Of a DNA stretch of 64,000 nucleotides, positions 36,778 through 47,936 are shown in pieces. The translations under genes and the position numbers were made by a program. The notes under the pieces were generated by a model. That model worked only from the letters and a program-made list of their open reading frames with translations. It ran no database searches and was not told the DNA's origin. This DNA is from Aequorivita sp. HC6-5 (GTDB taxonomy: Bacteria > Bacteroidota > Bacteroidia > Flavobacteriales > Flavobacteriaceae). Numbering within the stretch: position 1 is the first letter of the stretch; the number at the start of each line of letters is the position of its first letter. The stretch lies in the NCBI GenBank assembly GCA_905182755.1, contig CAJJCS010000004.1, positions 1-64,000 on the forward strand, given 5' to 3'.

Positions 36778-37560
36778 TTATTTCCCTGGAAAAACAGGTT
36801 TTCTTTTTCCTAAAAAGGCCTGTGTTCCTTCTTTAAAATCTGCGGTACCAAAACATTTTCCAAATTCTGTTATCTCAGCGTCAAAACCATTTTTTCCGTC
36901 CTCAAAACCTGCATTTACTGCGTTAATTGCAGCTGCAATTGCTACGGAAGAATTGCGCGCTATTTTACTTGCTATTTTTTGAGCAAGAACAAGCAGCTCG
37001 TCTTGAGTGGTGACATGATTTACAAGGCCATATTCATAGGCCTTTGCTGCATCTATCATCCCTGCAGTCATGATAAGCTCCATGGCGCGTCCTTTACCAA
37101 TTAATTGAGGCAAACGCTGTGTACCTCCATAGCCAGGAATAACCCCTAAAGAAACCTCAGGAAGGCCCATCTTTGCCGAGTCACTAGCTACTCTAAAGTG
37201 TGCAGCCATTGCCAACTCCAAACCGCCTCCTAAAGCAAATCCATTTACAGCAGCAATTACTGGTGTTTGCAGGTTTGCAATAAAATCAAACAACAACGCT
37301 TGTCCTTGAGCGGCTAGTTGCTCACCTTCTGCAACAGAAAAATCTGCAAACTCGCTAATATCTGCGCCAGCAACAAAAGCTTTGTCTCCACTTCCGGTAA
37401 TAATAATTACTTTGGTTTGAGTATCTGCATCTGCCCTCTCAAAAGCGGTGTGAAGCTCTTCAATGGTTTGACTATTTAAAGCATTTAACTTTGAAGGCCT
37501 GTTAATGGTTATGGTGGTAATACCACTTTGGCTTTGGGATAGAATATTTGTGTAACTCAT
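36778..37560 (-). CDS. Enoyl-CoA hydratase/isomerase
   Basis: A 260-residue crotonase-fold enzyme adding water to trans-2-enoyl-CoA. Oxyanion-hole residues are in AFVAGADISEF and NGFALGGGLELAMA, and the two catalytic glutamates appear in GGGLELAMA and MGLPEVSLGVIPGYGGTQRL. Length and order fit short-chain enoyl-CoA hydratases (crotonase). No other beta-oxidation gene is adjacent, though CoA-transferase subunits lie 19 kb away. Confidence 0.9.
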   Translation of the reverse strand: MSYTNILSQSQSGITTITINRPSKLNALNSQTIEELHTAFERADADTQTKVIIITGSGDKAFVAGADISEFADFSVAEGEQLAAQGQALLFDFIANLQTPVIAAVNGFALGGGLELAMAAHFRVASDSAKMGLPEVSLGVIPGYGGTQRLPQLIGKGRAMELIMTAGMIDAAKAYEYGLVNHVTTQDELLVLAQKIASKIARNSSVAIAAAINAVNAGFEDGKNGFDAEITEFGKCFGTADFKEGTQAFLGKRKPVFPGK

Positions 37561-37603
37561 AATGTGTTGGTGTATAATAGCGTCGTAAAAATACTAAAAT
37601 TGA

Positions 37604-39110
37604 TTAGGGTAAGGCAGGAATTGATACTTTAAAAATTGTGTTTTGGTCCTGGGAGGACATCAGTGAAATACTGCCGCCGTAGGCCTCTACAATACTCTTA
37701 ACCATTGCTAGACCCAGACCCATACCACTGTTTTTTGTAGTAAACTTAGGCTCAAAAACCTTGTCTTTATTGTCTTTGGAAATACCAATACCATTATCCT
37801 CAACGGTAATAACAGCAAAGCGATCTTCCATAAAAACGCGCACATCAATTCTTGGGTTTTCTTGTGTTGATTGCTCCAAGGCTTGAGTGCTGTTTTTTAC
37901 TAAATTATTAATTACCCGTATGAGCTGAGAACGATCAAATCTGGCCATTATTTGATCCTGCCCGGGGGTAAAGTGAATATACTCCTCATTAAAAATATCG
38001 AGCGCTAGCTTGGTGATTTTTACCACATTTAAGGTCTCGTCTTTTTGGGCTGGCATCTGAGCGTAGTTTGAAAAAGCAGAAGCAATCGAGCTCATAGTAT
38101 CAATTTGTTCTATAAGGGTATTACTGTACTCCTTTATTTTTTCATTAATGTCTGGCAAATTAGCATCAAATTTTCTCTGGAAACTCTGCACGGTGAGCCT
38201 CATGGGCGTCAAGGGGTTTTTAATCTCGTGGGCAACTTGTTTTGCCATCTCTCGCCACGCAGCTTCTCGCTCACTTGCAGCCAATTGAGCGGCACTAACC
38301 TCTAGCTCATCAATCATACCATTGTAGGCCTTTACTAGGTTTGTGATTTCTGCGGTTGTGTTCTGTGAAACATCAATGCGCTTATTGCGCTTGTCTAGCC
38401 TGGTGTCAATGATTTTTTGAGAAATGATATTGAGTGACTTTGTGATATACTTTGATAAAAAGTAAGCCAATAGTATGGCAATGCCCAACATAAGTAAATA
38501 AGCAACTGCCAATCTTGAAAGGCTCTCTTTTAACTCATCTTTTATAAACCCATCTTCTTCTATATAAGATAAATTTAAAATAGCCAATGGCTCTAGGTTA
38601 CTGCCTGTAATAAAGCTATAAGAAGATTGATAATTTTGATTTGCTGCTTTAAATTCTTCAATAAAGGTTTTTTCAGAGGAGTTTAGTAAGGCATCTAGCA
38701 CATAGGCTTGCAAATTTTTGCTTACAGTATCTTTGCCAATAGAGTTTTTAGATTTTTTAAGCAATCCTCCCTGCAAGTCATAGAAGCTTAGCTCCAGGTT
38801 GTGGATGCGATTAATTTCATAAATCTCATCTTTAAAAATAAGAGGAATATACTTTGTTTGTATTGGGTAAGAGGCATTCATTAAGTACATAACTGATATG
38901 CTTTTTAATATTTTGCTGTTTTCGCTCTAGCCTATCATGGTGATAATCTTCTGCCTCTTCTCGGTACTGATATACCGTTACGGCAGCAATCAAAATAGAG
39001 GCTAGTACCACGAGTATTAACATGGATAAAAAGATTCTATTTCGTAGAGATTGTGTGTAAAACTTCAAGGGTGCTAGTTGTAAAATGTTATGGCAATCGA
39101 AAGATAACAA
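37604..39110 (-). CDS. Sensor histidine kinase (NtrY-like), frameshifted
   Basis: About 500 residues: a first membrane helix (NRIFLSMLILVVLASILIAA), a periplasmic sensing region, a second helix (AYLLMLGIAILLAYFL), HAMP, a HisKA domain with the phospho-acceptor His in VAHEIKNPLTPMRLTVQ and an ATPase domain (NNLVKNSTQAL, VEDNGIGIS, GMGLGLAMVK). The frame breaks near 38885 (SYVLN continues as ASYPIQTKYIPLIF after removal of one base). The NPLTPMRLT H-box is typical of NtrY-type kinases. No response regulator gene is adjacent. Confidence 0.85.
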
Positions 39111-39174
39111 TAATTAGACCGCTTTTATATAAACAGGTATAATTACAGGCCTAAAATTTTTGTAAACAAATGGC

Positions 39175-39708
39175 TTAACGCTCTCGTATGGCTTTATATA
39201 ATTTAAAACCAAGCATCAGTAGTAGGGCAAAAACAATGATGCCAATGGTGCCATAAATCCAACTCACGGCATTCTTTAAAATTACCAAAAACACCACTGC
39301 AAAGAGTATAAAGGTAGCCCCTTCGTTAAAAATACGCATAAAGTTTCCAGAGTGTTTTATCCTGTCATGCTGCAAGTCTTTAAAGATAAGATGGCACTTT
39401 ATATGGTAGCAAATAAGCGCCACCACAAAGCCTAGTTTAACCTGCATCCAAGGCTCTTGTATATAAAAAGGGCGCAGCGCCAGAAGCCAAATTGCAAAGC
39501 CAACTGCCAAAAACAACGAAGGCCAAGTAATAATATACCACAACCGCTTTGCCATAATCTTGAGTTGATCTCCTAGAATTTCTTTTGCAGGAGACGCTTT
39601 TTGATAGGCCTCTATTTGATACACAAATAAACGCACAATGTAAAATAACCCAGCAAACCAGGTGATCACAAAAATTAAGTGCAGAGATTTAATATAATCG
39701 TATTCCAT
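39175..39708 (-). CDS. hemJ: Protoporphyrinogen oxidase HemJ
   Basis: A 177-residue membrane protein with four to five helices and the HemJ family motifs KSLHLIFVITWFAGLFYIVR and RLWYIITWPSLFLAVGF. It oxidises protoporphyrinogen IX to protoporphyrin IX in the inner membrane, supplying HemH. It fits the rest of the heme pathway encoded 5-14 kb away, which has no HemG or HemY. Annotations of the family as CopD-like also occur. Confidence 0.85.
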   Translation of the reverse strand: MEYDYIKSLHLIFVITWFAGLFYIVRLFVYQIEAYQKASPAKEILGDQLKIMAKRLWYIITWPSLFLAVGFAIWLLALRPFYIQEPWMQVKLGFVVALICYHIKCHLIFKDLQHDRIKHSGNFMRIFNEGATFILFAVVFLVILKNAVSWIYGTIGIIVFALLLMLGFKLYKAIRER

Positions 39709-39734
39709 GATACAAAGCTAAGGGAAGCGTTCAG

Positions 39735-42700
39735 TTATTCTTCTATGAATAAATAATTAAGTTGGTTTTTGTTAAAGGCAGCATTAAAGGTTTTTATTTC
39801 TCCAGCAATAAGCGCATCTAGTTTTCCCAATTCTGCAAGTATGGCAGCAGTTAATACATCTTTAACGGCAATATCTTGGCTTGTAGGCGGGAAATCATCC
39901 ATGCCTACCAAACTGTTTAAATGCGCTAGTTTGTTGGTTAGCCTAATAGGGAAATTTAAAGGATCTTGCCCACTTTTGTTTTTGGTTTGATACAACGCTT
40001 TTTCTATGTCACTAAACTGCTGGCTTAAACTGTCTGCTTTTTCAACCAAATCTTTTATTGCAGGGTCCTCCTTATATTGATTTTTAAATGCTTTTAACTG
40101 CTTGTTTATTGCCCGTATTTTTTCTATTGAGCTGTGGGCGCTATCTACGGTATTATTTATATCTGTGATAAAATCAAATTGCTTTTGCATGCCTGCCCTG
40201 TCTGTCTCTGCATTTTTATCGGCCAAGACTCTAAACGTTTTTGTTTGCGGATCTTGCCCCGCTACCTCAAGAACTACTTTGTATTGTCCTGGCACTGCTT
40301 GTGGCGCACTGGTGCTTGCCCACCATAAAATCATGCCGGGAAGTCGTTTAGCTCCTTTTCCGCGCATATTCCAAGTGTGGTAATTAGCGCCCACAGAAAC
40401 GCTAAGGGCGTCACTATTTTTAGTTTTATCTGGACTGGTACTAAACTTTTTAATAGTATCATTTGCCATAGAGAGATAGCTCAATGTTACTTTTTTATCT
40501 TCACTATTTGCAAGGTTAAAATAGGTCATCACACCGCTTGGGTGGTTGGCCCCCTCTGTCAAAGAGCCTGCCCTTGAGCCTCCGCCCATTCTATAGGTAT
40601 CTTTGGGGGTAAATAAATACGTGCCTTTATTTTTTGCATTGGCCAGTTGGTGCAGCACGCTTAAATCATCTACAATCCAAAGGCTTCTCCCTTGGGTAGC
40701 CACTATTAAATTTCCGTCTTTGATGGTTAAGTCTGTGATAGGTACAATGGGTAAGTTGAGTTGAAATTCTTGCCAAGAATCACCATCATTAAAAGAAATA
40801 TACATGCCTGTTTCTGTACCTGCATACAACAATCCTTTTTGATTTGGATCTTCTCTTACTACTCTTGTAAAGTGCTCTTTGTTAATACCTTTTGTAATTT
40901 TTTTCCAAGAAGCTCCATAATCTGTGGTTTTATACAAATAGGGATTAAAATCTCCCGTCTTGTATTTGGTTGCTGCCACATAGCACGTTGCTGGGTCAAA
41001 AACAGAAGGTTCAATGCTGTTTATCATCATCCACTCTGGCATGCCTTTAGGGGTTACATTGCTCCAGTCTTTACCGCCATTTTTAGAGACATGAATAAGC
41101 CCATCATCACTTCCAGTCCAGAGCAGTCCTTCTGTTAAAGGGCTTTCTGCTGCTGCAAAAATGGTACAGTAATATTCTACAGAGGTGTTGTCCTGGGTAA
41201 TAGGCCCTCCAGAAGATTTCTGTTTCTCTGGGTCGTTTCTTGTTAAATCTGGGCTTAACAAATCCCAGCTTTCTCCCTGATTAGTTGTTGCGTGCAGATG
41301 GTTGGACGCGGTGTATAATTTCTTTGGGTTATGAGGAGAAAAGAAAATAGGAAAATTCCATTGAAATCTATACTTCATGTCCTCAACACCGTGCCCCATT
41401 GGGTTATCTGGCCAAACACTAATGCTGCGTACCGTGTTTTTTTGATGGTTATACCGCGTTAAAAAACCATCATAACTTCCGCCATAAACAATATCATTGT
41501 TCAGTGGGTCTACCGCAATATGTGCGCTTTCTCCACCTGCGGTGGCTTCCCAGTTGTCTTCTCCAATACTACGGCCTTCTGTGCGGTGTGCAATACGTAT
41601 GGTGCTATTGTCTTGTTGGGCGGCATATATCCTGTAAGGAAATGCATTGTCTGTGGTTACCCTATAAAATTGTGAGGTGGGTTGGTTGTAATACGTGCTC
41701 CAGGTCTGGGCGCCATCATAGGTTATTTGTGCGCCACCATCATCTCCAATGATCATTCTGTTAGGATCCTCTGGGGCTATCCACAAATCGTGGTGATCTC
41801 CATGTGGTGCGTTATAAGTGCTGTAGGTTTTTCCGCCGTCAGTGCTTTTATGGTATCTAACGTTTAAAACATACATAATATCCTGGTCTTTAGGATCTGC
41901 ATAAATACGTGTATAATACCATGCACGTTGGCGTAATTTACGCTCGTCATTAATTTTAGTCCAAGAATCTCCTCCGTCATCACTTCTATAAACGCCGCCT
42001 TGTTTTTCGTTTTCTACAATAGCCCAAACGCGCTGGCTATTTGCTGGAGACACCGTTACGCCAATAATTCCTAGGGTACCTTCTGCAAAGCCCTGGTGGG
42101 TTGAGATTTCTTTCCAAGTTCTCACCGCTGTCTTCACTTTTCCAAAGAGCAGAACCATCACCACCACTACTAAGGCTGTAAGGAGTTCTTTTTACATTCC
42201 AGGTAGAGGCGTACAAAATTCTTGGATTGTTTGGGTCCATAATTAAATCTACCGCTCCTGCATTTTCATTGGCAAATAAAGTTTTTCGCCAAGTGGTACC
42301 TCCATCTGTACTTTTATAAATACCACGCTCTTGAGTTGGTTTGTAGATGTTTCCCATAACGGCAGCATACACCGTATTATAATCTGTGGGGTGTACTACT
42401 ATTCTTGGCACATGACGTGAATCTTTAAGACCCGCCTGGGTCCAGGTTTTTCCTGCATTCTCTGACTTCCAAATACCGTATCCCGAAGACACATTACCAC
42501 GCACGGTCTTCTCGCCGCCACCTACATAAATTACATTGGCATCACTTTGGGCAACTTCTATGGCTCCAATAGAGCCTCCAAAAAAGCCGTCGCTAATATT
42601 TTTCCAACTTCTTCCTCCGTTTTTGGTTTCCCAAACACCGCCACCTGCGGCGCCAAAATAGTATAAATTAGGTTTTCCAGGTACGCCTGTTACGGCAGCG

Positions 42701-42846
42701 CTTCTCCCACCTCTAAAAGGGCCAACAAGACGATACTCTAAAGCGTCATAAAGTGCCTGGTCATATTCTTGAGCTACTAGGGGTTGATTGTGGAGGCTAA
42801 AAAAAGAAACTGCAATAAGCAGTAAAGTTGTTTTAATTGCTTTCAT
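39735..42846 (-). CDS. Sortilin/VPS10-like BNR repeat protein, frameshifted
   Basis: About 1037 residues, exported (signal peptide ending QPLVAQ). Two beta-propellers are built of BNR-type repeats (VGGGEKTVRG, SENAGKTWTQ, STDGGTTWRK, SDDGGDSWTK, STDGGKTYST, SKNGGKDWSN), followed by a helical C-terminal domain (QKQFDFITDINNTVDSAHSS). Related genes are often called glycosyl hydrolases, but catalytic residues are not evident. The frame breaks near 42115: EDSGEN continues as WKEISTHQGFAEG if one T is removed. No substrate can be assigned. Confidence 0.78.
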
Positions 42847-42882
42847 AACTTATTTTTTGGAAATTAAAGATACCTAAAAAAA

Positions 42883-44256
42883 CTATGTTTGTGACAAATC
42901 GTGTTTGATAGCGCGCCTTAAAAAATAGCCTGTTACCAGTGTAGAACAAACATCTGCTATAGGGAATGAAACCCAAACACCCCAAACGCCAAAATAGGTG
43001 GGTAGTATTAAAATTAACGGGATTAAGAAAAATCCTTGCTTTGTTAAACTTAGAAGTAATGCCGGTGTTACCTTCCCTATGGCTTGAAAGTAAGAGCACC
43101 CAATGAGTTGTATTACAATAACGGGCGTGGCTGCAAACACCCAGCGCAGTGCATTAGGCGTTCTTTCTAGAAGGGCTATGTTGTCTCTAATATTGTTGGC
43201 CTCTATAGCTTTGTCGCTAATAAAAACGCCCACAAAAGATTCTGCAAAAAGCATGATAAGGGTAAAAATAAGCAGCGCCAATATCCCTGAATATTTAATA
43301 GAGATGTTAATGGCCTCTCGCACCCTTTGCAATTTTTTAGCGCCATAATTGTATCCCGCAATAGGCATAAAACCTTGGTTTACTCCAATAACAGGAAACA
43401 GCGCAAACATAAGTGCCCTACTTATAATACCATAACTAGCCACATCAATAGCATCTCCCACTCTAATGAGTATGTTGTTTATTAAAATAGTTAACACTGC
43501 AATTACCCCTTGTCTGGCTAGGGTGACAAAACTAAGACCGCTAATTTCTTTTACAATTGTATTGTTTAATAAAAAACTTTGTAGCGTGAGACGAAGCTCA
43601 CTTTTAAAGACAAAAAACCACAAAATAAAGCTAAAGCAAATACCATAACTAATAAAAGTGGCCCAGGCAGCTCCTTCCATGCCCATGCCCAAGACATTAA
43701 TTAAAAGATAATCCATACCTATGTTTCCAACCGCAGGAAGCATCATGGCATACATCGCAAATTTTGGTTTGCCCTCTGCGCGTATCACGCTATTACCCAT
43801 CATGCACATGGCTAGCATAACAATACCATACAACACAATGCGGTAATAGGTTAATGCCAAGTCTCTAAAACTATCATCTGCGCCAAAAAAGTTAATGAGG
43901 GTATCCTGGAAAAGCAGCCCCAGTACCGCTAATAGCCCAGAAGACAAAAAGGTCAAGGTACTCATGTTTCCAAATACACGAAGCGCCTTGGTTTCTTGCC
44001 CAGCACCCAGTGCACGAGACAAAACAGAACTTCCACCTATGCCAATGGCAAGACCCAGTGCTGCTATAAAAAAAGTGATAGGGATAACAACTGTGATGGC
44101 AGAAATTGCCAATGGGCCAATCCAACGCCCCACAAAAATGGTGTCTACAATCATGTTCAATGACATGACTAAAATACCAATAGAGGCAGGAACTGCTTGC
44201 TTTATTAGCAGGCTGCTAATAGGTTTAGTTCCTAATGAGTCTGAGTTTTTTTTCAA
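42883..44256 (-). CDS. MATE family efflux transporter
   Basis: 457 residues with about twelve hydrophobic helices in two similar halves. N-terminal features (KQAVPASIGILVMSLNMIVD, then TIFVGRWIGPLAISA) and the second half (GVNQGFMPIAGYNYGAKKLQ) are typical of MATE exporters, which expel cationic drugs or metabolites against Na+ or H+. It is separated from hemH by 27 bp on the same strand. The substrate is unknown. Confidence 0.88.
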   Translation of the reverse strand: MKKNSDSLGTKPISSLLIKQAVPASIGILVMSLNMIVDTIFVGRWIGPLAISAITVVIPITFFIAALGLAIGIGGSSVLSRALGAGQETKALRVFGNMSTLTFLSSGLLAVLGLLFQDTLINFFGADDSFRDLALTYYRIVLYGIVMLAMCMMGNSVIRAEGKPKFAMYAMMLPAVGNIGMDYLLINVLGMGMEGAAWATFISYGICFSFILWFFVFKSELRLTLQSFLLNNTIVKEISGLSFVTLARQGVIAVLTILINNILIRVGDAIDVASYGIISRALMFALFPVIGVNQGFMPIAGYNYGAKKLQRVREAINISIKYSGILALLIFTLIMLFAESFVGVFISDKAIEANNIRDNIALLERTPNALRWVFAATPVIVIQLIGCSYFQAIGKVTPALLLSLTKQGFFLIPLILILPTYFGVWGVWVSFPIADVCSTLVTGYFLRRAIKHDLSQT

Positions 44257-44283
44257 GGATTTGTGTTTCTCTTTATGGAGCGT

Positions 44284-45325
44284 TTATGCAATGGCGGTAT
44301 CCATGTTTACTGTTTGCCATTCTTCAACCCAATTGGCCAACAACTGCGCGAAGGAGTCTCTATCATTTAAACACGGTATGGTGTTAAATTCTTTTCCACC
44401 AACTTCGTGAAAAATCTCTTCTCCTTCCATGGCAATTTCTTCTAGTGTTTCTAAACAATCACTCACAAAGGCCGGGGTAACTACCGCCATTTTTTTAAGA
44501 CCCCTCTTTGCCCATGCGCTCTATTGTTCTGTCTGTATAGGGCTGTAACCATGGGTCAAAACCAAGACGAGATTGGAAGGTGGTAGAATAGGTGCCGCGT
44601 TCTAGTTTTAAGTATTTTGCAACATTAACAGTTGTAATTTCACATTGATGTCTGTAACAAAACTCATGTTGTTTGGAGCCTTTTTTAAAGCAACACTTAC
44701 CGTCCATTTTACAGGCGCCACTAGTGATGTCACTTTTTCTTATATGACGCTCTGGAACCCCGTGATAGCTGAAAAGTAAATGCTCATAATCTAAAGTTTT
44801 AAGCTGCTCTCCAATACTTTCTGCAAGTACTTTAATGTAGTCTTGTTTGTGATAAAAAGCAGTGGTGCGCGTAATGGTTACCTCTGGAAAATATGCGGCA
44901 ACCAACTCATCAACTTTTACATCAATGGTCTCTGTGGTGGCCATCGCAAATTGAGGATATAGCGGGATGGTTTTAATTTCTGTACACCCTTTATCAACGA
45001 GTTCTTGTAATCCTTTTTTAAGGGTCATTGAGCCGTAACGCATCGCAAGGGCTACAGGAATGTTTACTTTTTCTTGCACCTTTTTTTGCAAGCGCTCAGA
45101 AAGCACAATGAGAGGAGAGCCTTCTTCCCACCAAATTTTAGCATAGGCCGCTGCAGATTTTTTAGGTCTTGTATTTAAAACAATACCTCTTACAAGTAAT
45201 ATTCTTGCCCATCTAGGCACGTCAATAACACGCTCATCCATCAAGAACTCACCCAAATATTTTTTTACGTCTTTAGGATCTGTACTATCTGGTGATCCTA
45301 GGTTTACTAAAAGAACTCCTTTCAT
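44284..45325 (-). CDS. hemH: Ferrochelatase, frameshifted near the 3' end
   Basis: About 345 residues from ATG 45325, inserting Fe(II) into protoporphyrin IX. Motifs are MKGVLLVNLGSPDS at the start, YAKIWWEEGSPL, the active-site His in LLFSYHGVPERH and a four-Cys segment (GACKMDGKCCFKKGSKQHEFC) that may bind an iron-sulfur cluster. The frame ends at GKEGS* near 44495, and the C-terminus (MAVVTPAFVSDCLETLEEI, EGEEIFHEVGG) continues in the next frame. One G too many in a run of four explains it. It is divergent from the plus-strand hem genes. Confidence 0.9.
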
Positions 45326-45548
45326 AAAATTTCTTAAATAACTTCTCAAGACTAAAGCGTGAGACTGTTTTAATTTTTTAATACTGTAGCGTTAAAAAAC
45401 CACTACAAACACCTATATATTTTGACTTTAAACAAAAATAACTTTAAAATATGGGTTCTTGAATTTAGGTAGAGTAGATTAACATAATAATAAGAAAATG
45501 TATGCTCTCGCGGCTTTAAATTAAAGTAACCCTAGCCATTATTAAAGC

Positions 45549-46457
45549 TTATGCCCCCTGAGCCACAATAAACTTTTTAGGGGTTGTGCCAAATTTTTTC
45601 TTAAAGGCCGCTATAAAATGACTTGCTGTTGAGTAACCAACTTTAAGACCAACCTCGTTTACATTATGAGAGCCCGAGGCCAATAATTGCCGGGCAACTT
45701 CCATCTTATAATCAAACAAAAAAGCAAATACAGGATCTCCATAAATTTGCTTAAACCCCTCTTTTAATTTATTAATGGGAAGCTGTATTTCATCTGCCAA
45801 CTCCTGAAGCGTAGGAGGCTCTGCCATGCGGGCAATAATAATTTGTTTGGCTTTTTTAATTTTAACAACATTTAGCTCATCTGCCAAAAAGGGACACTGC
45901 TCAACATCTACATCTTCCTCTCTATTAAAGTAAAGGCTCAACAGCTCGTAGGCTTTCCCTTTAAAATATAAGGGTTTGATAGAGCGGTGTAGGTTGTAGT
46001 TCATAAGCTGGTTAAGCACTATGGCCATTGAGGGAGAAATTTGGGCATCTTTATAATACTTCCTTTCTTTATTTTCTCCGCTTAAAAAAGGAATATAGTT
46101 GGTTTCGTTAGAAAACAGTGTATGAAATTTTTTGATTGGAAGTAAGACAGAAATCACCCAAGAATTTGGAGCCACCATTACTTCAATAGGCAAATCTCTT
46201 TGAGGATTGTACAAAAGTAAAGAGCCGCTCTCTTGAATGGGCAACCTGTAATTTCCGTTATTAAAACCAAAAGATCCTGAGCCTTTCACACAGAAATGAA
46301 ATTGAATGAAATCTGCATTTACATCTCTTTTAAATAGCTGATTTTCAGTTGTTTCATTGTTAAACTTTAAAATATAAAACCCAGGCTCAATCATGGTTTC
46401 TTTATAGATACCTTGAGCGATACTTTTTGATAGGTTTGAGATGTCTTGTGCTTTCAT
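45549..46457 (-). CDS. AraC family transcriptional regulator
   Basis: 302 residues from ATG 46457. The C-terminal 100 residues form a two-part AraC DNA-binding domain (PPTLQELADEIQLPINKLKE, VGLKVGYSTASHFIAAFKKK, FGTTPKKF). The N-terminal part (about 1-190) is a predicted cupin-like sensor (FIQFHFCVKGSGSFGFNNG). It lies between hemH and the divergent hemA and so may control the heme operon. That link is inferred from position only. 200 bp between it and hemH show nothing obvious. Confidence 0.85.
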   Translation of the reverse strand: MKAQDISNLSKSIAQGIYKETMIEPGFYILKFNNETTENQLFKRDVNADFIQFHFCVKGSGSFGFNNGNYRLPIQESGSLLLYNPQRDLPIEVMVAPNSWVISVLLPIKKFHTLFSNETNYIPFLSGENKERKYYKDAQISPSMAIVLNQLMNYNLHRSIKPLYFKGKAYELLSLYFNREEDVDVEQCPFLADELNVVKIKKAKQIIIARMAEPPTLQELADEIQLPINKLKEGFKQIYGDPVFAFLFDYKMEVARQLLASGSHNVNEVGLKVGYSTASHFIAAFKKKFGTTPKKFIVAQGA

Positions 46458-46586
46458 TTTATTTAGAATTGATATAAATAACAAACAGCCATTGTTTTGT
46501 AAAGATAGCAATATAGTGACTTACAGCGGTTTTTTACAGGATAACGAGCAAAAATAACGGGTATCGATATTAATGATACCTCTTGC

Positions 46587-46619
46587 GTTGTTTTTTGATT
46601 GTCAATGCTCCTACTTTTG
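46587..46619 (+). promoter_or_regulatory. Candidate promoter of the hem operon
   Basis: TACTTTTG (46612-46619) matches the -7 box. GTTG at 46587-46590 (21-bp spacing) is a weak -33. The hemA ATG at 46662 lies 42 bp downstream. Confidence 0.5.
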
Positions 46620-46661
46620 CTGTACAATTTCTCTTTTTAATACAAGAGCAACTTGTGGTCT

Positions 46662-47936
46662 ATGAAAAACAACGCTAAAAGCCCGTATGGGCCATCTTCT
46701 GAGGGTACATTCTTTGCCATTGGCCTTAATTACAAAAAGGCTGATGCAGAAGTAAGAGGGCGTTTTAGTGTTTCAGAAAATGCTCAAAAAGACATCCTAA
46801 ATGCTGCCCAACAAATGGATGTTGGCTCACTTACCCTTATATCAACTTGTAATAGAACAGAGCTTTATGGTTTTGCCCAAAGGGCCAAAGACTTAGTTGT
46901 GTTATTGTGTGAGCATACTACCGGGAGTATTTCTGAGTTTGAAAAAGTAGCTTATATGCACCAAGATCATAAGGCGGTATCGCACCTTTTTAAAGTTGGT
47001 ACTGGTCTAGATAGTCAAATCTTGGGAGATTTTGAGATTATAAGCCAGCTTCGCAAAAGCCTAAGTCGTTCCAAAAAAATGGGCATGTTAAACCCGTACA
47101 TGGAACGTCTTGGTAATGCTGTAATACAAGCCAGCAAGCGTATTAAAAATGAAACCGAAATCTCTACTGGTGCAACTTCTGTGAGTTTTGCCGCGGTGCA
47201 ATACATTATGGCAAGAGTTCCTTATGTGAGCGAAAAAAATATTCTGCTTTTTGGTATTGGAAAAATTGGCCGTAACACCTGTGAAAATCTTATAAAACAT
47301 ACCAAAAACGATCATATTACTCTAATCAATAGAACCAAAACTAAGGCAGAGGTGATGGCTGGGAAATTTAATCTAGTTGTAAAGGATTATGCTAATATTC
47401 AGAGCGAAATTGCACAAAGCGACATCATGATTGTTGCAACAGGAGCTCAGCAACCCACAATAAGCAAAGAGTTGCTATACCTAAAAAAACCACTTTTAAT
47501 TTTAGATCTATCTATTCCAAAAAATGTAGCCAATAACGTTACACAAAACCCTAACGTAACCTTGGTTCACTTAGATGAGCTTTCAAAGGTGACAGACGCT
47601 ACACTTGTCCACAGACAGTCACAAATACCGCTAGCCCAAAACCTTATAAAAGAAGTTGAGGAAGAGTTTGATACTTGGGCGCAACACAGGAGTTTTGCGC
47701 CAACAATAAAAGCGTTAAAAAACAAACTAAGTGAAATAAAAATTGGTGAAATTGATAATCAACGTCGTAAAATTTCTGATTTTAACCAAGAGCAGGCAGA
47801 AATAATTAGCGATAGGATCATCCAAAAAATAACAACTCAAGTTGCCAACCACTTAAAAAATACCGCAAGTAACCCCACAGAAACGGCAGGTTTAATTGAG
47901 CAAATTTTTAAATTAAACCTGGAGCATCATGAATAA
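46662..47936 (+). CDS. hemA: Glutamyl-tRNA reductase
   Basis: 424 residues from ATG 46662 (TTG 46653 is possible), the first committed step of C5 heme synthesis: glutamyl-tRNA to glutamate-1-semialdehyde. The catalytic Cys is in LISTCNRTELYG, with the family signature VGTGLDSQILGDFEI and an NADPH Rossmann motif LFGIGKIGRNTCENL. The C-terminal dimerisation helices follow. It heads the hem operon and overlaps hemC by 8 bp. Confidence 0.94.
   Translation: MKNNAKSPYGPSSEGTFFAIGLNYKKADAEVRGRFSVSENAQKDILNAAQQMDVGSLTLISTCNRTELYGFAQRAKDLVVLLCEHTTGSISEFEKVAYMHQDHKAVSHLFKVGTGLDSQILGDFEIISQLRKSLSRSKKMGMLNPYMERLGNAVIQASKRIKNETEISTGATSVSFAAVQYIMARVPYVSEKNILLFGIGKIGRNTCENLIKHTKNDHITLINRTKTKAEVMAGKFNLVVKDYANIQSEIAQSDIMIVATGAQQPTISKELLYLKKPLLILDLSIPKNVANNVTQNPNVTLVHLDELSKVTDATLVHRQSQIPLAQNLIKEVEEEFDTWAQHRSFAPTIKALKNKLSEIKIGEIDNQRRKISDFNQEQAEIISDRIIQKITTQVANHLKNTASNPTETAGLIEQIFKLNLEHHE

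Noticed and set aside
39735-42846. A sialidase or other glycosyl hydrolase
   Set aside because: BNR repeats alone do not give catalysis, and the Arg triad and nucleophile Tyr expected of a sialidase are not evident. A sortilin-like label is safer.
2809-45325. Eleven true pseudogenes
   Set aside because: Every break is a single base in otherwise well conserved genes, some essential and some in homopolymers. Sequence error is the simpler explanation.
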